Of a stretch of DNA of 64,000 nucleotides, positions 55,101 through 61,666 are shown in pieces. The notes under the pieces were generated by a model. That model did not search any database. It was not told where the DNA came from and was given only the letters and a program-made list of their open reading frames with translations. Both the position numbers and the translations under genes were made by a program. Each line of letters opens with the position of its first letter. Position 1 is the stretch's first letter. This stretch comes from Xanthomonas hortorum (GTDB lineage Bacteria; Pseudomonadota; Gammaproteobacteria; Xanthomonadales; Xanthomonadaceae). The stretch covers positions 4,661,001-4,725,000 of the forward strand of contig NZ_CP101417.1 in the NCBI RefSeq assembly GCF_024339125.1, read 5' to 3'.

Positions 55101-57165
55101 TGGGAGTGGGCGCATTGTCCGCCACCCCATTGGATTCACCGATGAATATCTGACGACTCCCACCGCCTTCAGCTTGCCAGATAGCGTTCGCTTCAGTGGA
55201 AACATTCAGCCCTTGCAGTGAGGCTGGATCGCCGGAACCACTGATGGCAGACCAATTTGAACCAGGCAACTTGAAATCGTAGGAGGGGTTGATATCGCTC
55301 AGCACCGTCATTGTCGGCTGTGCGCATGTTGGATAACCGCCACCGCCGTCTGTCGTCCCCTTGTAGGGCGATATCCAATTCGGTTTGGAAAGTTGCAGCG
55401 TGGCGACGTCCGGGGAGGTGGCAGGAATGTCATATTCCGTACGGGGACCACTTGCACCCCCGAAGTAGCGGAGGGTTTCGTACATCATCTCGCCCACCGG
55501 ATTACCCCACATCCAGCACTCACCCGCCTTGACCGGACGGTCAACGATCCATCCACAACCGTAGGTGTAATTGCTGTACGAGAAATCCAGCGTACGGAAC
55601 GTGCTGATGGTGTGCACAATTCCCTTGACATCCCCATTAGGGCAATTGGCGTTAAGACAGAATTGCCCGGTGTTCGGATTCACCTCGCGCGAGAAGCTCG
55701 CCATATTGCTACGTAGAATGCCGCCGGCGGTATTACTACCATAGGAGCCCGTCAACAACCCGAAGTACATCCGGTCGGTTTCACCGTAGTCGTGCAAGAT
55801 ACCGGTCGGCTTGTACGAAGAATTGTTCGCGTATACTTTGCACGTTGAGTCACGCAAAGCGGCATTATCCGGACACACCTGTACGCGCAATGGAAATTCA
55901 GTCAATGCAGTGGCGCCACCCTCAGGCGATCTCTTCCAGTAAAGTTGCCAATTATCATCTCCGGTGCCTTCCTGATGCCGAAACCTCAGCGTGTAGGTGC
56001 CTGCGTTCAATGCAATGGAACCAGAATGTGAATTGAGCGAATCCACACTGCTATTTTGTCCATGACCGCCATACCAGCCCACGACGACCTTTCCATCAAC
56101 CTGCACTTCCACAGCGTCGTCGCCGTTGACCGCAAACTGATAGGTACCCGAAGAAGGAATGACGATATTTCCAGAGAATTGCGTTGAATAATTATCCTGC
56201 CTACAACTATTAGCTTGCGTAACAAAGGGGTTATTGTTAGCACCACTCTTATTAATATCAGCTACTGAACCAGTACCACATAACTGAGACCGCCCAAACC
56301 CATCAAAGTTCGCCATCATCTGGGCTGCATCATTCGCTGTAGAATTAGACCGCCAAGTGGTCATCGTAAGGTTGCGATAGCTTGACGCAGGGACCAACTC
56401 CCAGTTTTCAGTCGAGGTTAGACAATTCACTCTGGTACTATTCACCGTGAAACAATCATTACCTGCAACCGGGCGTTCAATCGAGACCCAGTTCCATATC
56501 CGGTATGTCGAATTATTCAGGACCCGCATCTGCGGGATGCCATTGTCAGATAGTGTAGTGACAGCGAATAGGTGGTAACGCCCAGAAGCCGGTTGACTGA
56601 GCGGCGTATAATTAGAGATGTCATAGCCATCCCGAGCAACGCTCGCATACTCCTTCCCCCAGCTGTGAGCATCCTGTGGCGTGAAGGAAGCCCTCAGAAT
56701 CGTCTGGGTCGTCGTGTCTGTGTCTCGGTAACCACCGAATAGCACTTTACGGAGAGCATCCATTCGCGAAGTGGTGACGTAGTTAAGAAAGTCGCCACTC
56801 CATGCACCAGAACACTGCTTCTTGTTATCCCCCGTCGCAACGGAACTCGGCTGAAACATATCGCCAGCCGCCCGATAACAGACGTTCGAGTTGTAGTAGC
56901 CGTAATAGGTGATTTGATCCGGCTTGTAGCCGACATCTAGGACGCGGTCGTTATTCAGATCAGAAGCGTCGTTGTATGCCTCGTAGTACAACTTGTGATC
57001 CCGCCCCATGACCAGCATATTGAGCGGCGGAATAACATTACGCGTAAACAGTGGTGCTTGCGCAATATTCAGTGGGCCGGGAGCAGAGAAGCCGGCCTGG
57101 ATCAAAAAACCCAGGGCAACAAGGACGCCAACCGGGATGAGGTATTTCAATAAAGTGGTTTTCAT
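52120..57165 (-). CDS. pilY1: PilY1, pilus-tip adhesin with PA14-like domain
   Basis: 1681 residues with signal peptide (MKTTLLKYLIPVGVLVALGFLIQAGFSA). About 310-412 form a PA14-like domain (YSTQFSGNIVIPSSGTYQFAVNGDDAVEV near 346, GTYTLRFRHQEGTGDDNWQLYW). The C-terminal half is the PilY1 beta-propeller (NVFVGANDGMLHAFDDTGAEKFSYLP, GTGAGGRSIFALDVT), with a calcium-loop DTNGDGLVD near residue 1380. PilY1 proteins sit at the tip of type IV pili, prime assembly and mediate adhesion. Flanked by pilX (2-bp gap) and pilE. Confidence 0.96.
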   Translation of the reverse strand: MKTTLLKYLIPVGVLVALGFLIQAGFSAPGPLNIAQAPLFTRNVIPPLNMLVMGRDHKLYYEAYNDASDLNNDRVLDVGYKPDQITYYGYYNSNVCYRAAGDMFQPSSVATGDNKKQCSGAWSGDFLNYVTTSRMDALRKVLFGGYRDTDTTTQTILRASFTPQDAHSWGKEYASVARDGYDISNYTPLSQPASGRYHLFAVTTLSDNGIPQMRVLNNSTYRIWNWVSIERPVAGNDCFTVNSTRVNCLTSTENWELVPASSYRNLTMTTWRSNSTANDAAQMMANFDGFGRSQLCGTGSVADINKSGANNNPFVTQANSCRQDNYSTQFSGNIVIPSSGTYQFAVNGDDAVEVQVDGKVVVGWYGGHGQNSSVDSLNSHSGSIALNAGTYTLRFRHQEGTGDDNWQLYWKRSPEGGATALTEFPLRVQVCPDNAALRDSTCKVYANNSSYKPTGILHDYGETDRMYFGLLTGSYGSNTAGGILRSNMASFSREVNPNTGQFCLNANCPNGDVKGIVHTISTFRTLDFSYSNYTYGCGWIVDRPVKAGECWMWGNPVGEMMYETLRYFGGASGPRTEYDIPATSPDVATLQLSKPNWISPYKGTTDGGGGYPTCAQPTMTVLSDINPSYDFKLPGSNWSAISGSGDPASLQGLNVSTEANAIWQAEGGGSRQIFIGESNGVADNAPTPKVASNMSTLRGLAPEEPSKQGTYYSAAVARYGANNKIGGDKRVRTYSVALASPLPKFDFPVGNGRVTLVPFAKSVGGGAISATSAFQPTDQIVDFYVQRVANTSGTSGRDYDANLNGGRPYAEFRINYEDVEQGADHDMDAIALYTLSVDQTNQLQVTLKSEYAAGSYIQHMGYVISGTTQDGVYLEICDLRDGTANDGTRNSCASQTAYRFNTPPGRAPGYCNTASMPSDCTGLPPTTTRAFSVGTTAGATLLKDPLWYAAKYGNDQGVTVDTDGNPTNYFLVSNPLDLKNQLGKAFDSIQNQAGSSGSIALAGARVSAGSFGVVPTYSTTNDGQDWVGNLNAYQVNQNGTLGNVLWSASTAMPTDSAGVAKKKIFTALSNVTSANRESAVRLFEASNLIAKTSGDSNKDASDMFNKLGYTAGQVTANFGGKVTPAQLVNYLRGEKSMEGTTLDTAPFRRRSGPLGDIINSSPVIATRRANYGWAAATGLSDSARSTYATFVSTRTASSARENVFVGANDGMLHAFDDTGAEKFSYLPNGVLNQMAYLADRSYQHRYYVDGKLTLGDALINDSWRSVLVGGTGAGGRSIFALDVTAPETFAASNVLWELNSTSDGDMGFTMGKPQIVPLQNGTWAAIFGNGYNSANGRAVLFVVNLATGEVIKKIEVRDDLDKATATSISNLGYNGLGNLAVVDTNGDGLVDTVYGGDLHGNMWKFNLGGNDTAKWAVAYTDGSKNPLPLFVARDSADNRQPITGGVEVAVGPGTGYMVYFGTGRYFVVGDNGSNNVGALYGIWDNGAAVTTAGRSSLVEQTISVTAGSAASSREITRNPVNYLTSRGWYIDLVVDKQDPKGERFIGTPSIQGGRVFFPTYVPGVSVNCNPGGTNWLYILDATTGGAAVGTVTLASGSKAGGTGTGAIATGGDAPNQSIGITRPVPSGPAFCTPGAPGCPLPVTPGAPADSRCSEVVLDPSDPTKSISMLRACGRQSWRQLR

Positions 57166-57167
57166 GA

Positions 57168-57641
57168 TCAGGGCCTGACGAAGATCGTGTCGACAGCAGA
57201 TAGTGACGAGGAGGCTTCCACCGAGTCACGATCACGGCTAAATACAGTGGTTCTGAACATATTGCAGCCACTTTCGGATTGATCTACACCGCTACCAGCG
57301 CTGCACTGTTGGGTACAGATACTGATGTTGCGTGTCCGTACGACTGAAACAACGCTATCTCCCACTCCTTGCGCCCATGCCGCAGGATCATAGGGGACCT
57401 GACAGTTCTCATAGTCGTATTCAAGGCCACTGTTAATTGATGCCTCTCGCTCACGCACGCGCAGTTCAGCCTGCTGAAAAGCAGCGTTGGCGGCCATATA
57501 ATTGGATGACATCCGTTCTTGCATCGTTGCGACCTGCATGCCGACGATGCCAATCAATGCCAACAAGATCAGCATGATCAGTGCGACATAAAGCACGGCG
57601 CCCCGCTGAGCAGCAATGTTGCCGAAAGAAGGAATCTTCAT
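57168..57641 (-). CDS. pilX: PilX minor pilin assembly protein
   Basis: 157 residues, MKIPSFGNIAAQRGAVLYVALIMLILLALIGIVGMQVATMQERMSSNY, the usual PilX N-terminus with QRG instead of a classic prepilin site. Four Cys are in the C-terminal half (CTQQCSAGSG, SGCNMFRTT). ATG 57641; a GTG at 57644 shares a base with the pilW stop. Confidence 0.93.
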   Translation of the reverse strand: MKIPSFGNIAAQRGAVLYVALIMLILLALIGIVGMQVATMQERMSSNYMAANAAFQQAELRVREREASINSGLEYDYENCQVPYDPAAWAQGVGDSVVSVVRTRNISICTQQCSAGSGVDQSESGCNMFRTTVFSRDRDSVEASSSLSAVDTIFVRP

Positions 57642-57643
57642 CA

Positions 57644-58900
57644 CTAGTTACCGAATAGTCTGTTGCGAAGCGCCACGGTCGTCTCATACACGGATCGATA
57701 TTGCCCATCCGAGGGAGGCGTGACTATCACAGCGAGCACCGAAGGATTCACCGCGGCTTGCTGGGTCGCTGCGGTTTCGGAACTTGCTCCTCGCACCAGC
57801 AAGCCGACTTGCACAGTACCCACACGGCGCCAGCGCAATGCATTTTCAATCCCACCAAGGATGTCTGCCGTGTTCGTACTGCTGATGTAACCAGTGGGCG
57901 GGCCGGTCAAAGGCGCGCTGTCCTCGCCGTAAGCCAGCTGCAGCAATTCCACGCCTTCAACCATTTCTTCCGATGTCCTGGTCAGGCTGACAGCTCCTGG
58001 CGCCGAGGTCCACCTTGCACGATAAAGCGAAGGCGTATTGGTCTGAGCATTCAGTGCAACATAATAGGCAACCGACTCGGCGCGAAAAAGCGACGCATTG
58101 CCAGGGCGGAATGCAAGCGCGCCATCGTACTTACCGAGAAATGCCAGGTCGGTCTTGTTCAAACCATTTTTTGTTACGCTCATCCCAGTGGCGGTTGGCG
58201 CCGCACTTGCCTGAAAGACCGTTGCGCCCTTGCAGTCTGCGATCGCGTAGAGTCCCGCACCTTCGGTGGCGACCTTTGTACTGCCTGCAGCCGACTCGTC
58301 GGGATACGAAATCGATGGATTGCTGGCAGGTGCAAATCCGGTAACCATCTCCTCGATCGGAGAAAAGGTACGCAGCACGATGATATCGCTTCCTTTGATC
58401 GGACTAAGGCCCGCTAGTTCGTCGGGTAGCTTCGGGCTCCAGTCACCAGCCAGCCCCGCAACTGGAGTTGCAGGCAAGGTCAACGCGTCGCCCGGGTCCG
58501 TTCCGGTTGCTTCGAATCCCTGTATCGATACATCAAATCGCAACGGGAACGGCAGGTTGGCGACAGTGTTTTTATTGCGATCGTCAGCCGATAGAAACAA
58601 CGAGCGAATGTTTCCACCGGTTGGATTGCCGCTGGCATCGGCACTCAACAACACTTGGTCGTTGACGCAACCGGCATGACCAGCCATGCGTATATCCCGC
58701 GTGAGAAAGTCCATCGCAAAACGCGCGTTTTCTTGATTCCGCGCGATTCCCTGAGACAGTTGATACGCCGTTCGCGATGCCGCAAACACCTGAATTACAC
58801 CAATCAGGAGAATGGAACTGATCAGTAGCGCTATCATCAATTCGATCAGAGAAAGACCTGCGACCGCGGCCGTATGCCGGTAGCCTGCGTTGTTCTTCAT
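57644..58900 (-). CDS. pilW: PilW minor pilin
   Basis: 418 residues. Prepilin-like N-terminus AVAGLSLIELMIALLISSILLIGVIQVFAASRTAYQ with Glu at +5, then a large globular domain (RFAMDFLTRDIRMAGHAGCVND, ending VYETTVALRNRLFGN). Typical PilW size and order. Start overlaps the pilV stop by 4 bp. Confidence 0.95.
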   Translation of the reverse strand: MKNNAGYRHTAAVAGLSLIELMIALLISSILLIGVIQVFAASRTAYQLSQGIARNQENARFAMDFLTRDIRMAGHAGCVNDQVLLSADASGNPTGGNIRSLFLSADDRNKNTVANLPFPLRFDVSIQGFEATGTDPGDALTLPATPVAGLAGDWSPKLPDELAGLSPIKGSDIIVLRTFSPIEEMVTGFAPASNPSISYPDESAAGSTKVATEGAGLYAIADCKGATVFQASAAPTATGMSVTKNGLNKTDLAFLGKYDGALAFRPGNASLFRAESVAYYVALNAQTNTPSLYRARWTSAPGAVSLTRTSEEMVEGVELLQLAYGEDSAPLTGPPTGYISSTNTADILGGIENALRWRRVGTVQVGLLVRGASSETAATQQAAVNPSVLAVIVTPPSDGQYRSVYETTVALRNRLFGN

Positions 58901-59376
58901 AAGCGGCTCGTCACGCTGAGGGCAGTTACTTGCTTGGCAACATCGGTTTCCCAGTGCTGGTCACCCCATCGAACGGTGACGGTGACTTCTCCGTTCGCTT
59001 GCAGGCTCACTTGCGCCTTGCCGTCAGGAAGCGCCTTGACGACATCGCATCTCCAGCGCTCCATCAACTTGGTCGGCGAGCTTTCGACCGGCCTTTCGCA
59101 GGCGGCCCCAGTCACAGCGTCAAAACTGCCGTAGGTGATCGCCGTGTAGTAACCGACCATGCTGCGCTGCGAGCGCATCAAATCGATCACCTCGTACGCG
59201 AGGTTGCTGGCGATCGTTCGTTGCTGAGCACTTTTGGTAAAACGCACGTTTGTCGTCTGCAGAAGCGCGAAGCCCAACAGTCCAACGCCAAGAATTAAAA
59301 GTGCAATCAGCACCTCCAAGAGGGAGAAGCCCGATACTTGGCGAGAGGAGAATACTCGTCTATTACGCTTGATCAT
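58897..59376 (-). CDS. pilV: PilV minor pilin
   Basis: 159 residues starting MIKRNRRVFSSRQVSGFSLLEVLIALLILGVGLLGFALLQT; the leader is cut after Gly before FSLLEV. The domain TNVRFTKSAQQRTIASNLAYEVIDLMRSQR is the PilV pattern. Overlaps fimT and pilW by 4 bp each. Confidence 0.95.
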   Translation of the reverse strand: MIKRNRRVFSSRQVSGFSLLEVLIALLILGVGLLGFALLQTTNVRFTKSAQQRTIASNLAYEVIDLMRSQRSMVGYYTAITYGSFDAVTGAACERPVESSPTKLMERWRCDVVKALPDGKAQVSLQANGEVTVTVRWGDQHWETDVAKQVTALSVTSRL

Positions 59377-59891
59377 GGGCAGTTGCTCTTCGTGACACGC
59401 ACGTTGCCGGTGCTGGTAACGGTCAAGGTTCGTACCACTGGTTGGCCAGCAGGGCACTTCGTCGGACGCAGACTTATAACTTGATCTGCGCCAGCAACGC
59501 GTCGCGCCCTGGAGTCGAACGCGACGGCCGTAACGCCGGGGGCACTGACGGTCATATTTGGGTTGACCTTGGCATAACGTAAGACTGTCTCGCCTGAGTC
59601 ATAGGCGCCGTTTGCGTTGGCATCCGCCCAGGAGATCCAGCCATTGGACCATTGACCGCTACAGGTCAGCCCATCCGAACTCGGACAGATACCACCACCT
59701 CGGGTACTACGGATTGCCTCGCTTCGGGCCAGCGCAAGCGAAGCAACCAGCTCGTTGGCGGTTGTGGCTGCCTGGTTGGATCGAATAACGCCTTGAAACG
59801 ACGGCAGCGCAATGACTGCCAGGACAGCCACTACCGAGATCGTGACGAGAAGTTCCACAAGAGTGAAACCACGGGCACGCGAGTCATTCAT
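59373..59891 (-). CDS. fimT: FimT/GspH-family minor pilin
   Basis: 172 residues, MNDSRARGFTLVELLVTISVVAVLAVIALPSFQG, cleavage after Gly8. The C-domain has ANELVASLALARSEAIRSTRGGGICPSSDGLTC, WSNGWISWADANANGAYDSGE and PVVRTLTVTSTGNVRV. First gene of the fimT-pilV-pilW-pilX-pilY1-pilE operon. A FimT paralogue lies at 50962. The 283-bp upstream gap to ppnN contains no gene apart from the hairpin at 60137. Confidence 0.93.
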   Translation of the reverse strand: MNDSRARGFTLVELLVTISVVAVLAVIALPSFQGVIRSNQAATTANELVASLALARSEAIRSTRGGGICPSSDGLTCSGQWSNGWISWADANANGAYDSGETVLRYAKVNPNMTVSAPGVTAVAFDSRARRVAGADQVISLRPTKCPAGQPVVRTLTVTSTGNVRVTKSNCP

Positions 59892-60136
59892 CCATACGCT
59901 CCCCAGCGTTGATGGATGTAGAGTGGAAGACGTTCGGTATGGCCGCAACCGTTCACTGACAAACGGCAGGAACCGACCGACGAACGTCATCGCAGACGCT
60001 GAGGCTCGCACCTTCAGGCAGACGACTGTCCTACCGCCTGCATGTCTGGGACCCAAGATTCTCTTCGTAAAACGACCTGCTCCACTGCCCCACATGCCAG
60101 CAGGCAGATGATTTTAGCAATTGCGCGGGAATTTAG

Positions 60137-60167
60137 GCTGGCCTCGCCCGTGCCAAGCGAGGCCAGC
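60137..60167 (-). terminator. Hairpin downstream of ppnN
   Basis: Perfect 11-bp inverted repeat GCTGGCCTCGC / GCGAGGCCAGC with a 9-nt loop, 8 bp past the ppnN stop. No T-run follows, so it may be only a transcript-stabilising or Rho-assisted end. Confidence 0.5.
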
Positions 60168-60174
60168 AGTCATC

Positions 60175-61560
60175 TCAAGTCACCACCCGATAACAAGGCC
60201 GATAATCCCCAGAGATCTTCATCCGCCGCTGCTCGACAAACCCGCGCAGGAGCTCATCCAGTGCCTGCATGATGTCCGGGTCGCCGTGGATCTCGAAGGG
60301 GCCGAACTCTTCGATGCGACGCATGCCGTCTTCCTTGACGTTGCCGGCGACGATGCCGGAGAAGGCGCGGCGCAGGTCCGCGGCCAATGCGGGTGCGGGG
60401 CGGCCGTGGTGCAGGTCGAGGGCGGCCATGGCCTCGTGGCTGGGTTCGAACGGTTGCTGGTATTCGAGCGGGATGTGCACCGACCAGTTGAAGTAGTACG
60501 AGTCCTTCTGGTCCTTGCGGTGCGCGCGCACCTCATGGATGCCTTCGGCCATGCGACGCGCCACCGCGACCGGGTCGCCGACGATGATCTCGTAGCGGGA
60601 CGCGACAGCTTCGCCCAGGGTGAGGCGGATGAAGCGGTCGATCTGCTCGAAATACGGCGCGGCGATGGTCGGGCCGGTCAGGATCAGCGGGAACGGCAAA
60701 GCGACGTTCTCTTCGCGCAACAGGATGCCGAGCAGATAAAGGATTTCCTCCGCCGTGCCGACGCCACCGGGGAACACTAGGATGCCGTGGCCGATACGGA
60801 CGAAAGCCTCCAGGCGTTTCTCGATGTCCGGCATGATCACCAGGTGGTTGACGATCGGGTTCGGCGATTCGGCGGCGATGATGCCTGGCTCGGTGACGCC
60901 GATGTAGCGGGTGTGGTGCTTGCGCTGTTTGGCGTGGGCGATGGTGGCACCCTTCATCGGCCCCTTCATCGCGCCCGGGCCACAGCCGGTACAGATGTCC
61001 AGGCCGCGCAAGCCGAGCTCGTAGCCCACCTGCTTGGTATAGAGATATTCGTCGCGCGAGATGGAATGGCCACCCCAGCACACGACCAGATTTGGGTCGG
61101 ACGGCTGCAGGATGCGTGCGTTGCGCAGCTGGCCGAACACTGCGTTGGTGATGCCTTCGCTGGTATCGAGATCGGCGCGCTGCGCTTCGAGCTCGATCGC
61201 CATGTAGGCCAGATCACGCACGACGGCGAACAGCAGCTCAGCCACACCTCGAATGATCTCGCCATCGACAAACGCCATCGCTGGCGCATTGCTCAGATCG
61301 ATGCGGATGCCGCGATCCTGCTGGTTCACCTGGATATCAAAATCCGGATACAGGTCGCGCGCGGCGCGCGGGTCGTCCGACGCGCTGCCGCTGGTGAGCA
61401 CGGCCAGCGCACAACGGCGCAACAGCTCGTGCATGCCGCCACTGGAGGCATCGCGCAAGCGCGCCACTTCTGCCTTGGACAACACATCCAGACCGCCACG
61501 CGGATAGATCCGCGCATCCACCACCGGCAGCGCCCGTGCTGCCGTACTGCTGAGTTCCAT
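60175..61560 (-). CDS. ppnN: PpnN-type nucleotide 5'-monophosphate nucleosidase (LOG family)
   Basis: 461 residues. The central LOG (lysine decarboxylase-like) domain has CTGCGPGAMKGPMKGA and PGGVGTAEE, the PGGxGT motif of nucleotide phosphoribohydrolases. The N-terminal extension (RIYPRGGLDVLSKAEVARLRD; YPDFDIQVNQQDRGIRIDLSNAPAMAFVDG) and the C-terminal segment (YYFNWSVHIPLEYQQPFEPSHEAMAALDL) match PpnN/YgdH in layout and length. PpnN of Escherichia coli cleaves purine nucleotides and is stimulated by ppGpp. Old annotations as lysine decarboxylase are wrong for this family. Confidence 0.9.
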   Translation of the reverse strand: MELSSTAARALPVVDARIYPRGGLDVLSKAEVARLRDASSGGMHELLRRCALAVLTSGSASDDPRAARDLYPDFDIQVNQQDRGIRIDLSNAPAMAFVDGEIIRGVAELLFAVVRDLAYMAIELEAQRADLDTSEGITNAVFGQLRNARILQPSDPNLVVCWGGHSISRDEYLYTKQVGYELGLRGLDICTGCGPGAMKGPMKGATIAHAKQRKHHTRYIGVTEPGIIAAESPNPIVNHLVIMPDIEKRLEAFVRIGHGILVFPGGVGTAEEILYLLGILLREENVALPFPLILTGPTIAAPYFEQIDRFIRLTLGEAVASRYEIIVGDPVAVARRMAEGIHEVRAHRKDQKDSYYFNWSVHIPLEYQQPFEPSHEAMAALDLHHGRPAPALAADLRRAFSGIVAGNVKEDGMRRIEEFGPFEIHGDPDIMQALDELLRGFVEQRRMKISGDYRPCYRVVT

Positions 61561-61612
61561 AGCTTGCTCCTGTCGTATCTCCGGAACTTTAGCGTACTCA
61601 CCCGCCCAAAAG

Positions 61613-61640
61613 AAAACGGCCGGGAGAACCCGGCCGTTTT
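61613..61640 (-). terminator. Terminator of the TonB receptor gene
   Basis: AAAACGGCCGGG / CCCGGCCGTTTT, 4-nt loop, followed on the minus strand by CTTTT. Located 27 bp past the receptor stop. It could work in both directions. Confidence 0.88.
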
Positions 61641-61666
61641 TGCAGACTTCGACACTCTAGCCAGCT

